A DNA stretch of 64,000 nt from Bacteroidales bacterium (GTDB lineage: Bacteria; Bacteroidota; Bacteroidia; Bacteroidales; WCHB1-69), in contig JAKSMC010000009.1 of NCBI GenBank assembly GCA_024400835.1, forward strand, positions 26,958-90,957, given 5' to 3'. This document shows, piece after piece, positions 48,766 through 57,576 of this stretch. A program made the position numbers and the translations under genes. The notes under the pieces were generated by a model. It was not told the origin of the DNA and ran no database searches. It saw only the letters and a list, made by a program, of their open reading frames with translations. Positions within the stretch are counted from its first letter, which is position 1; each line of letters starts with the position of its first letter.

Positions 48766-50658
48766 TTATATTTCGTTTTGGTCTGACAACCAACGTATTA
48801 CAGACTCAATTTTGTCTTCATCATAGGTTTTCGACAGCTTTTCCAGGGCATTTTTTTTCGATAAACCCTGATTTTTGCATAAGAATCTCACCTCTTCGGA
48901 AAGTTTTTGGAAGTCATCGGGGGATTTTTTATGTCGTAAAGTTTTCACACAAACGTCACAGCCGCCACAAGGTTTGCTGTCCATTTCTCCGAAATACTGC
49001 AACAGCAACTGGCTGCGACACGTATTCGTCGTAAGGACATAGTTCTCAACTGCCTGAACACGTTCCTGGGCCTTCTGCTTTCTCTGCTCGTAAACGGCGG
49101 GATCGAGTCGGAGGTACTTTTCCTCCATCCTATTTTGGACGAAAATCAGCAACGGGATGTTGCTTTGCGGCTGATACGATATGACCTTGCAGTTTTTCAA
49201 AGCATGCAGTCTTTCGACCACCTCCTCCACAGAGAGGTCAGCACGAGCTGCAAGTGTCCGTTCGTCAATATTGACATACTGCGTGAAAACGCCCGCATAA
49301 GAGCGAAGAACGAGCTTAATAAAATCCGCCTTGTCAGGATTCTGCTCTTCGAAATGCGCCAATGCATCGTCATTCATCAGGAAATGGATCTGGGAATGGT
49401 CGCGCATGTGTTCCGACAGGGCAATCCACCCTGCATGCTCAATGAATTTCAAAGCGTTGAAATACTGGACCACATCCATTTTCAGTTTCTGCGCATGTTC
49501 ATTCATAAAAAACGGGAAGATGGAATTCTGGCCCGTTCCCATTTCAATATAAAAGTGTTGGCAGAGTTCGTAGTAAACCTCCCGGATTTTGTCCAACGGG
49601 GGGAACGACAGGGTAAAGCTTCGTTTCAGCTGTCTAAGATCGTATTGGTCATAGAGCAGCACTGCCACGGCCTCCTTTTCGTCGCGGCCTCCCCTACCCG
49701 CCTCTTGGAAGTAAGCCTCCAAGGAATCCGGCAAGTCGATATGGACCACAAAGCGCACGTCGGGTTTGTCAATGCCCATGCCGAAAGCATTCGTAGCCAC
49801 AATGACGCGCGTCTTGCCCGTCATCCAGTCGTTCTGTTTGGCGTCACGGGTTTTCGTGTCGAGGCCTGCGTGATAATAATCCGCCGTTATGCCGTTTTTG
49901 CGGAGGAATTCGGCAACTTCCGCCGTCTTTCTGCGATTCCGTACATAAACGATGCCCGTGCCGGGATAGCGCCGCATAATACGGAGCATTCTGCCGTTTT
50001 TATCCTCTTCTTTTACAACAAAATAAGTAAGATTATCCCTTTTAAAACTCTTCTGGAAGACATTTTCCTGTTTGAAGTCCAAACGATACTGGATATCTTT
50101 AACGACCTCGGGAGTTGCCGTTGCCGTAAGGGCCAGAACCGGCACATTGGGAAAAGATTTTCGAATCTCAGCAATCTGAAGGTAAGGAGGTCGGAAGTCA
50201 TAGCCCCACTGAGAGATACAATGGGCCTCGTCTACGGCAATCATCTTCACAGGCATCCGTTTGAAATTCATTTTGAAAGACTCGGTTTGAAGACGTTCCG
50301 GGGACACATACAGGAATCGGCATTCGGGATCGAAAAGGGCATTTGATATCGCATTGTCGATTTGTTCGGAAGACATGCCCGAGTAAATTGCCGCCGCCTT
50401 GATATGTTTTTCACGGAGATGGGCCACCTGGTCTTTCATCAAGGCGATGAGCGGGGAGACCACGATACACAGTCCTTCCAAAGCCATTGCCGGGACCTGG
50501 AAGCAGATAGACTTGCCGCCTCCGGTAGGCAGCAGTGCCAGCGTATCACGTCCGTCCAAGACCGACAAAATGATGTCCTCCTGGAGTGGACGAAACGAGT
50601 CATAGCCCCAGTACTGTTTCAACACAGCACGAATTTCCGATAGTCTTGGATGTTCCAT
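48766..50658 (-). CDS. recQ: ATP-dependent DNA helicase RecQ
   Basis: 630 residues from the ATG at 50658. Seen: the Q-motif region GYDSFRPLQEDII, Walker A LLPTGGGKS (42-50), the DEAH box VDEAHCISQWGYDFRP, helicase motifs in TRVIVATNAFGMGIDKPDVR and QEAGRGGRDEKEAVAVLLYD, and the RQC zinc knuckle (TCRSQLLLQYFGEMDSKPCG, CDVC). The C-terminus is short and no HRDC domain is apparent, as in many Bacteroidota RecQ proteins. RecQ unwinds DNA in recombination and replication repair. The promoter (50666-50673) is only 7 bases upstream of the ATG. Confidence 0.96.
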   Translation of the reverse strand: MEHPRLSEIRAVLKQYWGYDSFRPLQEDIILSVLDGRDTLALLPTGGGKSICFQVPAMALEGLCIVVSPLIALMKDQVAHLREKHIKAAAIYSGMSSEQIDNAISNALFDPECRFLYVSPERLQTESFKMNFKRMPVKMIAVDEAHCISQWGYDFRPPYLQIAEIRKSFPNVPVLALTATATPEVVKDIQYRLDFKQENVFQKSFKRDNLTYFVVKEEDKNGRMLRIMRRYPGTGIVYVRNRRKTAEVAEFLRKNGITADYYHAGLDTKTRDAKQNDWMTGKTRVIVATNAFGMGIDKPDVRFVVHIDLPDSLEAYFQEAGRGGRDEKEAVAVLLYDQYDLRQLKRSFTLSFPPLDKIREVYYELCQHFYIEMGTGQNSIFPFFMNEHAQKLKMDVVQYFNALKFIEHAGWIALSEHMRDHSQIHFLMNDDALAHFEEQNPDKADFIKLVLRSYAGVFTQYVNIDERTLAARADLSVEEVVERLHALKNCKVISYQPQSNIPLLIFVQNRMEEKYLRLDPAVYEQRKQKAQERVQAVENYVLTTNTCRSQLLLQYFGEMDSKPCGGCDVCVKTLRHKKSPDDFQKLSEEVRFLCKNQGLSKKNALEKLSKTYDEDKIESVIRWLSDQNEI

Positions 50659-50665
50659 GAGGCCG

Positions 50666-50673
50666 CAAAAATA
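50666..50673 (-). promoter_or_regulatory. -7 element TATTTTTG for recQ, very short leader
   Basis: Matches TAnnTTTG followed by CGGCCTC and the ATG. The next in-frame ATG upstream would lie before the promoter. Confidence 0.8.
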
Positions 50674-50716
50674 CAAAAAAAGCACATCTCGTCTCCGAGC
50701 CAAAGGCAAAAAATTG

Positions 50717-50724
50717 TATCTTTG
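50717..50724 (+). promoter_or_regulatory. -7 element TATCTTTG for the small lipoprotein and M23 peptidase
   Basis: Matches TAnnTTTG followed by CCGCCC, 23 bases before the ATG at 50748. It is divergent from the recQ promoter. Confidence 0.8.
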
Positions 50725-50747
50725 CCGCCCTTTAAAAAAACATTCTC

Positions 50748-50972
50748 ATGAATAAGAATTTCAGCATATCCCGTCTGGCCGCAATCCTATTATGTGTATT
50801 TGCCATAGGATTTGCCGCCACTTCCTGCAGTACTTCCAAAAGAAGCACTTATCGAACATCTTCTTATTCAAAGAAAAGAACTCGTCATCAGCCTCGTTGG
50901 AACGCGACAACCTCACAAACTACCACTTACTACATCAGAAAGCACTCGACCCGCAAGAGGCACAATCCTTAA
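50748..50972 (+). CDS. Small basic lipoprotein
   Basis: 74 residues. A hydrophobic signal followed by a lipobox (AIGFAATSC, Cys near 27) and then a very basic, Ser/Thr/Tyr/Arg-rich tail (KRSTYRTSSYSKKRTRHQPR). No fold is apparent. It is preceded by a good promoter and followed 15 bases later by a LysM-M23 peptidase gene, so both are likely made together. Basic lipoproteins near peptidoglycan hydrolases could tether them to the envelope, but that is a guess. Confidence 0.75.
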   Translation: MNKNFSISRLAAILLCVFAIGFAATSCSTSKRSTYRTSSYSKKRTRHQPRWNATTSQTTTYYIRKHSTRKRHNP

Positions 50973-50987
50973 CAGAAAGTCCATTTT

Positions 50988-51944
50988 ATGAAAAAAAACA
51001 TCAATACTATTCGCATAGTATTCATTATATGCACACTTTTTATTGCCTATAATCTTCAAGCACAAGAAAACCACATCCAATTCAGCGTCGTCAACGACAC
51101 CGCCCATGTCGACAACAACATCCCCGTTGACTCATTGGGAAATATGCTTGGCATTGAGGAAGATTCTGACCTTTTCGACAATGTCGACCATGGCGACGGC
51201 ATGCTGTTTTCCTATTTCAACTGGATGCCGGGATATGGTTTGTACCAGAATTTCAACATCATCAGCATTCACTACAAACACGTGGGTTCTGCCCCCCGTG
51301 ACACATTGATTTTGGACGGATATCATCATCCCGCCAACTATAAGAAGACCTCCGATTACGGCTGGCGCGGCCGCAGAATGCACCGCGGCGTCGACCTCGG
51401 ATATCCCGTCGGCACGCCCGTCGCCTCTGCATGGGACGGCATGGTCCGCATCTCCAAAGGCAGCAACACCGGCGGCTACGGCAACCTCGTCGTCATCCGC
51501 CACAACAACGGCTTGGAGACGTACTACGCACACCTTTCCCGCCGATTGGTCAACCCCGGCCAAATCGTGAAGGCTGGCGATATCATCGGACTCGGCGGCA
51601 ACACCGGACGCTCCTACGGCTCCCATCTGCACTTTGAAATCCGCTACCTCGGCATGGACATCAACCCCAACAAGTTGGTCGACTTCGACAACTTCCAACT
51701 CAAGCACGACACGATGTTCGTGTCCGGCTACAACGTTTCCACACCGAATCCAACTCCTGAACAACAACAAATCCAACAACAGCCGCCCAAACCGAAACCC
51801 GCTGCTGTTTATTACAAAGTCCGCCCCGGCGACAACCTCGGCCGCATCGCACAGAAGTACCACACTTCCGTTTCCAAGCTCAAGAAGCTCAACCATCTCA
51901 GAAGCGATTTCATCCGCGACGGACAGCGCCTGCGCGTAAGATAG
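50988..51944 (+). CDS. M23 peptidase with C-terminal LysM domain
   Basis: 318 residues with a signal peptide (residues ~8-25). The peptidase domain shows the zinc site: His132 and Asp136 in MHRGVDLGYP, and His213/His215 in GSHLHFEIRY; the middle has TGGYGNLVVIRHNNGLETYY. A Pro/Gln linker leads to a LysM domain (YYKVRPGDNLGRIAQKYHTS), which binds peptidoglycan. It probably acts as a murein endopeptidase or as an activator of cell separation. All zinc ligands are present, so it should be active. Confidence 0.94.
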   Translation: MKKNINTIRIVFIICTLFIAYNLQAQENHIQFSVVNDTAHVDNNIPVDSLGNMLGIEEDSDLFDNVDHGDGMLFSYFNWMPGYGLYQNFNIISIHYKHVGSAPRDTLILDGYHHPANYKKTSDYGWRGRRMHRGVDLGYPVGTPVASAWDGMVRISKGSNTGGYGNLVVIRHNNGLETYYAHLSRRLVNPGQIVKAGDIIGLGGNTGRSYGSHLHFEIRYLGMDINPNKLVDFDNFQLKHDTMFVSGYNVSTPNPTPEQQQIQQQPPKPKPAAVYYKVRPGDNLGRIAQKYHTSVSKLKKLNHLRSDFIRDGQRLRVR

Positions 51945-52001
51945 CCTTGCCATTCAACTTCCATCGAATAATCTCCTTATTCGATTTCAAAATACAGCAA
52001 T

Positions 52002-54191
52002 ATGAAAGCCAGAATCTTATTTTTGAGTTTTCTGATAGGTTGCTGCCTATTGAATTATGCACAGGACTTTTGCGACGACTACAGCTTTTTCCGCTCGCAA
52101 TCTCTGCCCGTCATAATTGACAGCAACAGGTTATCCATGCCTTGGGCAGGCGGCATGAACTCCGTCCGCTTTTCCGAAATCGACTTAGACGGCGATGGCG
52201 TCAACGACCTCTTCGCTTTCGAAAAACATGGCAATCGCATACTGACCTTCCTGCGTCGCGACAACCACTACATCTACGATCCTGAATATGTAAGATGCTT
52301 CCCCGCTCTGCATGACTGGGCCATCCTCAAAGACTACAACAACGACGGCAAGCCCGACATCTTCACATACGGACAGGCCGGCATCACCGTTTACAAGAAC
52401 GTTGGAACATCACAGCCCCAGTTCCAACGCATTACCTCCCAGCTGCAAGCTTTTTATTACAATGACTACGTCAACATCTATGCCTCTCCAGACGACTACC
52501 TCGTCATCGACGACATCGACCAAGACGGGCACTTGGACATTCTCAACTTCTGGGTTTTGGGGAAATACGTCCACCATCTGCGAAACTACAGTGACAATCC
52601 CGAAGTTTTCGACTTCCGGCTGGAGTCCGAATGCTGGGGTCACTTTGAAGAGGCCGCTGACAACAATACGGTCTCGTTATTTTCGGACTGCAATCAGCGC
52701 AAAGATGGCGAGGAACACACACGTCACGTCGGGTCCTCCATGCTGTTGCACGACTTCGACGGCAACGGGCTGCCCGACGTCCTCATCGGTGATGTTGACT
52801 CCCCGAATCTCATTTTGCTGCACAACACCGGCACAATCACAGAGGCTCGAATGACCGAGCAAGACACGGCATTCCCCGTCAATGCGCCGGTACAGATCTA
52901 TTCCATGCCCGCACCGTCATTAGTCACACTCCCGGGGCAAAACGAGCCCTCCCTGGTGGTCTCGCCCTCCGACCCGTCACTGGCTAAGTCGCAGGACCTC
53001 AACAGCGTGTGGCGCTACGACTATGACGAGAACCTGCAGCAATACACCCTGAGCAACACAGCATTTTTGCAGGAAGACATGATTGACGCCGGCAGCGGCT
53101 GCCACCCCGTCCTTTACGATTGGAACCAGGACGGGCTGCTCGACCTTTTCCTTTCCAACTACGGCAGTTTCGACAGCGCGCAGGTCATCAACGGATTTCT
53201 GACCTCCTACTTCTCCTCATCCATCCAATATTATGAAAATGTAGGGACAGCCACCGAGCCCGCCTTCGAATTGCGCGACAGAGACTTCGGGCATCTCAAA
53301 GCGCTCAACTACCAAGCCCTCCACCCCACTTTCGGGGACTTTGACGGCGACGGGCTCACCGACATGCTTTGCGGACAAAAGGACGGCACCCTAATACTCA
53401 TTCCGCATCAGAGAATCCAAAACGGAGAAGGCGGCATCGTTGAGCACTTCCAGCAAATAGACGTGGGCGACTATAGCACGCCGCAGTATTTCGACTTGGA
53501 CGACGACGGCCACGAGGACCTCCTCATCGGCAATCGGCGCGGGCTGGTGAGCTATTTCCAGCACAATGGCAATGCCGGAGCACCCATGTTCACGCACATC
53601 ACCGACAGCTTAGGACGAATCGATGTTTGCAACCACAACGCATCCTATTTCGGATACAGCGTGCCTTGCTTCCATCGTGACACCATCCACGGCACCACCA
53701 TGGTTTGCGGCAGCGAACAAGGTTTTCTTTACTATTACCCAAATATCGACAACGCGCCGTTGCAACCCCATTTTGGCAATTCACTCTACGTAACCCGAGA
53801 CTCCCTCTGCAGCGACCACTGCACCGAAGAACTATGGGATGGCAAGCGCACCGCACCTGCCTTCGCCGACATCAACGGGGACAACTACCCGGACCTCATC
53901 ATCGGTCATTATGCTGGCGGCGTGACCTTCTACAAAGGGCGCTTCCCGCATTTCAACGGCATCGGTATCGAGGAACATACGAATGACATCACGATATTCC
54001 CCAACCCAACCACTTCCCTACTGAACATCCGTAGCGAGAAATTAGTTATCCGCGAGGTCCGCATCCTGGACATTTCCGGCAGAACGCTCTTCAAAACAAA
54101 CCATAACATCATAGATCTAAGCGCCTTGCCATCCGGCATCTACCTCGTGGAAATCAACCATTCCATTCGTAAAAAAGTGGTGAAGTTATAA
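52002..54191 (+). CDS. VCBS/FG-GAP repeat surface protein with T9SS domain
   Basis: 729 residues, signal peptide (ILFLSFLIGCCLLNYAQ). Eight calcium-loop repeats of the form D-x-[DN]-x-D-G-x-x-D-[LIM] are visible, for example DLDGDGVNDLF, DYNNDGKPDIF, DIDQDGHLDIL, DFDGNGLPDVL, DFDGDGLTDML, and DLDDDGHEDLL. Together they make an FG-GAP-type beta-propeller. The C-terminal ~80 residues form a T9SS sorting domain: ITIFPNPTTSLLNI, VRILDISGRTLF and SGIYLVEI. Predicted to be an exported, surface-attached calcium-binding protein. A T9SS protein with such repeats may bind glycans or proteins; the ligand is unknown. Confidence 0.92.
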   Translation: MKARILFLSFLIGCCLLNYAQDFCDDYSFFRSQSLPVIIDSNRLSMPWAGGMNSVRFSEIDLDGDGVNDLFAFEKHGNRILTFLRRDNHYIYDPEYVRCFPALHDWAILKDYNNDGKPDIFTYGQAGITVYKNVGTSQPQFQRITSQLQAFYYNDYVNIYASPDDYLVIDDIDQDGHLDILNFWVLGKYVHHLRNYSDNPEVFDFRLESECWGHFEEAADNNTVSLFSDCNQRKDGEEHTRHVGSSMLLHDFDGNGLPDVLIGDVDSPNLILLHNTGTITEARMTEQDTAFPVNAPVQIYSMPAPSLVTLPGQNEPSLVVSPSDPSLAKSQDLNSVWRYDYDENLQQYTLSNTAFLQEDMIDAGSGCHPVLYDWNQDGLLDLFLSNYGSFDSAQVINGFLTSYFSSSIQYYENVGTATEPAFELRDRDFGHLKALNYQALHPTFGDFDGDGLTDMLCGQKDGTLILIPHQRIQNGEGGIVEHFQQIDVGDYSTPQYFDLDDDGHEDLLIGNRRGLVSYFQHNGNAGAPMFTHITDSLGRIDVCNHNASYFGYSVPCFHRDTIHGTTMVCGSEQGFLYYYPNIDNAPLQPHFGNSLYVTRDSLCSDHCTEELWDGKRTAPAFADINGDNYPDLIIGHYAGGVTFYKGRFPHFNGIGIEEHTNDITIFPNPTTSLLNIRSEKLVIREVRILDISGRTLFKTNHNIIDLSALPSGIYLVEINHSIRKKVVKL

Positions 54192-54194
54192 GCC

Positions 54195-54252
54195 TTTGGC
54201 CATTAGTTTTTAGCCATCAGCTCTCACTTCTCACTTCTTACTTCTCACTTCG
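54195..54252. repeat. Period-7 tract (CACTTCT/TACTTCT and others)
   Basis: Starts soon after the VCBS gene stop; early units resemble TTTGGCC/ATTAGTT, later ones TCACTTC. Confidence 0.75.
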
Positions 54253-54811
54253 ACCATTGACTTTAGGGTGTCTCCTTAATTGTCAATTTTGCTATTGCCC
54301 CGATTTATTTTGATTTTATAATGATTTGGGCGGCCCGGCACCGCCCACGCACTTCCCAACGCGGTGCCGTCGCGCTTTCCACCCTAACTTGCTGCCCACC
54401 CACATGCGCCGCAAGGCGCAAATTCACTTCCGATTTGCAAAGATTTGCTCCCATATAAAACACACCCGTTCCCCACCCGCACGCAAGTAAATGGGCTCCA
54501 ATCGCTGCCGCGGTCCCCTATCGCATCGCCCGTAGGCCCTATTCGTTTCAGGTTTGCATGGATTTGCTTCCCCGACAGGCGGCGACAGCAGGTGCTTCCT
54601 TCGGCGCAGACCATCCCGCGCCGCCTCTTCCGCACTTCGCCATTCCTCCCCAGAGGGCGCCCTTCATTACAGATATACAACCCCTAACGGGGTTGATCAA
54701 GGTACGGCTGCGCCGTGAATCTCTCACATTTACGGATCAACAGGTAAATATGTCCATTCCTACAACTTGAGCGGCCTTTATTTTCCCAAAACAGGCAGTG
54801 ATTTTTTCAGT

Positions 54812-54819
54812 ATTTTTGC
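54812..54819 (+). promoter_or_regulatory. -7 element TATTTTTG for the Nudix hydrolase
   Basis: Matches TAnnTTTG, 35 bases before the ATG at 54855; it supports this start over an in-frame ATG upstream of the element. Confidence 0.8.
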
Positions 54820-54854
54820 GGCCCGAATCTAAATCACAAAATGAGTTTATCCTT

Positions 54855-55322
54855 ATGATTATCTTCAATAACAACCTTCCCGTCGAAATCAACTCACAAG
54901 AGGAATTCGACAACTTTGCCAAAGACTACCGCATCATCCACGCCGCCGGCGGCATCGTTTCCAACGAGAACGATGAAATACTAATGATTTACAGATTGGA
55001 GAAATGGGATTTCCCAAAAGGCAAAGTCGAAGCCGGCGAGCAGTACGACGAAGCCGCTATTCGTGAAGTGGAAGAAGAAACAGGGCTCCGGAACATCACC
55101 TTGGGCGAGACCTTGCCCAGCACGTTCCACACTTACGAACTGCGCGGCGAACAGATTCTCAAAGAGACACATTGGTACAAAATGAATGCCTTGAGTCAAT
55201 CTTTAACACCTCAGACGATTGAAGACATTACCCAAGCCGTTTGGATTCCGCGCAATGAAGTGGCCGAGAAGATGAAGGCTTCTTACGCGTCTTTAGAAAG
55301 GCTGTGGGAGGAAATTCGGTAG
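54855..55322 (+). CDS. Nudix hydrolase
   Basis: 155 residues from the ATG at 54855. The Nudix box is intact: GKVEAGEQYDEAAIREVEEE followed by TG (residues ~56-78), with the metal-binding REVEEE. The flanking AAGGIVSNENDEILMIYRLE and the ETHWYKMNA segment fit the fold. Nudix enzymes cut nucleoside diphosphates linked to another group; the exact substrate cannot be read. A short downstream spacer of period-7 sequence (55322-55362) separates it from the next gene. Confidence 0.93.
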   Translation: MIIFNNNLPVEINSQEEFDNFAKDYRIIHAAGGIVSNENDEILMIYRLEKWDFPKGKVEAGEQYDEAAIREVEEETGLRNITLGETLPSTFHTYELRGEQILKETHWYKMNALSQSLTPQTIEDITQAVWIPRNEVAEKMKASYASLERLWEEIR

Positions 55323-55362
55323 TCCTTAGCTTTTCGCTATTGGCTTTTAGCTTTTCAGTCAC
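55322..55362. repeat. Period-7 tract (TTAGCTT/TTCGCTA/TTGGCTT)
   Basis: Five or six units directly after the Nudix gene stop. Confidence 0.7.
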
Positions 55363-55388
55363 AACACCTTAAACTTTGAATTTCAACA

Positions 55389-56774
55389 ATGAAGAAACTC
55401 ATATTATTCGCACTATCTTTGTGGGCTTACACCGGAATGGCCCAAAATATTTCCGGCTATTGGGAAGGCATGCTGCGTATTTCTGCCAAGGATTCCTTAA
55501 GACTCGGTATGTACGTTGTTCAAAATGGGGATTCCATTTCCGTGGAATTGGACAGTCCGGACCAATATTCCATCGGAGCACAAGGCTCAAATGTGACGTG
55601 GGCCGACAGTTCCATTTCCTGGAAATTGAGTTCTGTAAATGCCAGTTACAAAGGTACATTAACGAAGGACGGCCTATTTGAAGGCACCTTCAGGCAAGGC
55701 AATTCGAAGTTGCCCCTAAGCTTAGAGCGCGGTCACGAGCGCACCGTCATCAACCGGCCGCAGACGCCGGAGCCGCCCTATCCGTACACGGAAGAGGAAA
55801 TCCGCATCAAGGACAAAAGCGGCAAGTTCGACCTCATCAACGGAACCCTGACCTTGCCGTCGGGCGCGTCCAAAGGGCTCGTCATCCTGCTTACCGGATC
55901 GGGCTGGCAGAACCGAGACGAGGAGTTATTCGCTCACAAACCGTTCTTAGTCATTGCCGACCACCTCACGCGCCGGGGGTATGCCGTGTTCCGCTACGAC
56001 GACTTCCCGACAGCAGTCTTTGCAAAATCCACCACATACGACTTCGCCGACGGGGTCACCATGATACTGGACTCCTTCGCAAAACGTCCCGATCTCGGCA
56101 GTCTCCCCACTGGGTTGCTCGGACACAGCGAAGGCAGCCTCGTGGCCGAAATCGTGGCTGCCCGCGACAAGCGCATCGATTTCGTCATCACCCTCGGTGG
56201 CGTGGCGCAAACCATATCCGACGTCCTGCTCTACCAAGTTCATGCCATCAACGAAGCCAGCGGAGAGCTCACTCCCGAAGAGAATGATTATGCCGTCGAA
56301 GCATCCAAGACCATCTACGACATCATCGCTAAGAGCAAGAGTCCAGACGCCGCCGCAAAAAAAACAAACAAGCTGTACAGCTATCAATCCGGCACATTGA
56401 TCACCTCGAAAATCGAAGCCGACGTATTCAGCCAGAATAAGAAAGCCGAGATCATGCAGATGGTCTATTCGCCCTGGTTTTACACGTTATTCCACCATCA
56501 GCCGAAAAAACACATCAAAAAGATGCGATGCCCAATGTTGGCTGTCGGCGGCGAAAAAGACCTGCAAGTGGACGCCGTCACAAACAACGCTCTTTTCAAA
56601 GCATATCTGCCTAAGAACCCGCTGCACCGATTTGAAGTCATCCCCAATGCCAATCACCTTCTCCAAACCTGTACCACGGGCAGTCCCGACGAATACGGGA
56701 TCATAGAAGAGACTCTGCGAGGCGACGTGCTGGAAATAATTCAGGAGTGGTTGGATTCAGCCGTCAGCCAGTAG
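55389..56774 (+). CDS. Secreted alpha/beta hydrolase
   Basis: 461 residues; signal peptide (LILFALSLWAYTGMAQ). An N-terminal beta domain (about residues 20-120) is followed by an alpha/beta hydrolase fold with the oxyanion region LLTGSGWQNRDEE, the nucleophile serine in GLLGHSEGSLVAEIVA and the catalytic histidine in NANHLL near the end. The acid in VGGEKDLQV is the likely third member. Such enzymes in Bacteroidota are annotated as serine aminopeptidase-type or esterase; the substrate is unknown. Confidence 0.88.
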   Translation: MKKLILFALSLWAYTGMAQNISGYWEGMLRISAKDSLRLGMYVVQNGDSISVELDSPDQYSIGAQGSNVTWADSSISWKLSSVNASYKGTLTKDGLFEGTFRQGNSKLPLSLERGHERTVINRPQTPEPPYPYTEEEIRIKDKSGKFDLINGTLTLPSGASKGLVILLTGSGWQNRDEELFAHKPFLVIADHLTRRGYAVFRYDDFPTAVFAKSTTYDFADGVTMILDSFAKRPDLGSLPTGLLGHSEGSLVAEIVAARDKRIDFVITLGGVAQTISDVLLYQVHAINEASGELTPEENDYAVEASKTIYDIIAKSKSPDAAAKKTNKLYSYQSGTLITSKIEADVFSQNKKAEIMQMVYSPWFYTLFHHQPKKHIKKMRCPMLAVGGEKDLQVDAVTNNALFKAYLPKNPLHRFEVIPNANHLLQTCTTGSPDEYGIIEETLRGDVLEIIQEWLDSAVSQ

Positions 56775-56854
56775 CCGTTGGCATTGACTCCCCCCCACTT
56801 CTCTACTTATATATTTATATGTTTTGCTATTGACTTTGACATTGTCTTTTTTCG

Positions 56855-56862
56855 TATCTTTG
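56855..56862 (+). promoter_or_regulatory. -7 element TATCTTTG for the rubrerythrin
   Basis: Matches TAnnTTTG, 75 bases before the ATG; the following leader contains a PerR-like box. Confidence 0.8.
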
Positions 56863-56876
56863 CACCCATTTTAATT

Positions 56877-56891
56877 TTGTAATTATTACAA
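56877..56891. promoter_or_regulatory. PerR/Fur-like 7-1-7 operator in the rubrerythrin leader
   Basis: TTGTAATTATTACAA is a perfect 7-1-7 inverted repeat, one G/C change per arm from the Bacillus PerR box TTATAATNATTATAA. Two further half-sites ATTACAA follow at 56896-56902 and 56916-56922. It lies just past the expected transcription start, suited to repression that peroxide relieves. Confidence 0.6.
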
Positions 56892-56937
56892 TATTATTAC
56901 AACTAACAATACAACATTACAACTAAAAAAAACTATT

Positions 56938-57483
56938 ATGCAAAAAAAATTCGTCTGCCCTATTTGCGGCTATGTACATGAAGGGAATGAAGCACCTGAA
57001 AGATGCCCTCAATGCAAACAAATCGTTGAATGGAAAGTTTTAGACAGCAGTGCTGCGCTCAACTTCGTCACCGAACACGTTATCGGCATTGCCAAGACTA
57101 CCGATGATGAAATGAAGAAAGATCTTAACGCACACTTCATGGGTGAAGCTACGGAAGTCGGCATGTATCTTGCCATGAGTCGTCAGGCCGACCGCGAAGG
57201 CTATCCTGAGATTGCTGAAGCATTCAAACGCTATGCTTTCGAAGAAGCAGAACATTGCGCTAAGTTTGCCGAGTTGTTAGGCGAAGTCGTTTGGGACACC
57301 AAAACGAACCTCGAAAAACGTATGGTTGCCGAATGTGGTGCCTGCGAAGACAAAATGCGTATCGCAGCGCGCGCCAAAGAACTCAACCTTGACGCCATTC
57401 ACGATACCGTCCACGAAATGGCAAAGGACGAAGCTCGTCACGGCAAAGGTTTCGAAGGCCTCTTCAATCGCTATTTCAAATAG
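56938..57483 (+). CDS. Reverse rubrerythrin (NADH peroxidase-type)
   Basis: 181 residues. The N-terminal rubredoxin-like knuckle has two CxxC pairs (Cys7/Cys10, Cys23/Cys26), followed by a ferritin-like four-helix domain with iron ligands in [28 protein letters not shown] and [11 protein letters not shown]. The order (rubredoxin part first) is that of reverse rubrerythrins, which reduce hydrogen peroxide and oxygen in anaerobes. Codons are strongly biased, pointing to high expression. Its leader carries a PerR-like box. Confidence 0.94.
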   Translation: MQKKFVCPICGYVHEGNEAPERCPQCKQIVEWKVLDSSAALNFVTEHVIGIAKTTDDEMKKDLNAHFMGEATEVGMYLAMSRQADREGYPEIAEAFKRYAFEEAEHCAKFAELLGEVVWDTKTNLEKRMVAECGACEDKMRIAARAKELNLDAIHDTVHEMAKDEARHGKGFEGLFNRYFK

Positions 57484-57507
57484 CAGGTCCTGCCTTCCAG
57501 CAAAAAC

Positions 57508-57545
57508 AAAAGCGGGTGATTCATTGAATCATCCGCTTTTTGTAT
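57508..57545 (+). terminator. Terminator after the rubrerythrin
   Basis: Long stem AAAAGCGGGTGATTCA/TGAATCATCCGCTTTT followed by TGTATC. The A run in front lets it also serve the opposite strand. Confidence 0.85.
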
Positions 57546-57576
57546 CTTGAATTTTCGTCAGGAGGGTGCTTTCACC

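Larger units (their letters stand above)
54192..54854. other. Intergenic region, GC-rich with repeats
   Basis: Over 600 bases without a supported gene. 54195-54252 is a period-7 tract. A 9-bp stem (CGGCACCGC at 54336-54344 with GCGGTGCCG at 54361-54369) follows. A 31-bp direct repeat (24 of 31 identical) lies at 54422-54452 and 54541-54571. The centre is high in G+C. The promoter of the Nudix gene is at 54812-54819. Confidence 0.55.

Noticed and set aside
54384..54680. A 98-codon frame on the - strand in the GC-rich spacer
   Set aside because: Composition is explained by the GC-rich repeats; no motif and no promoter.
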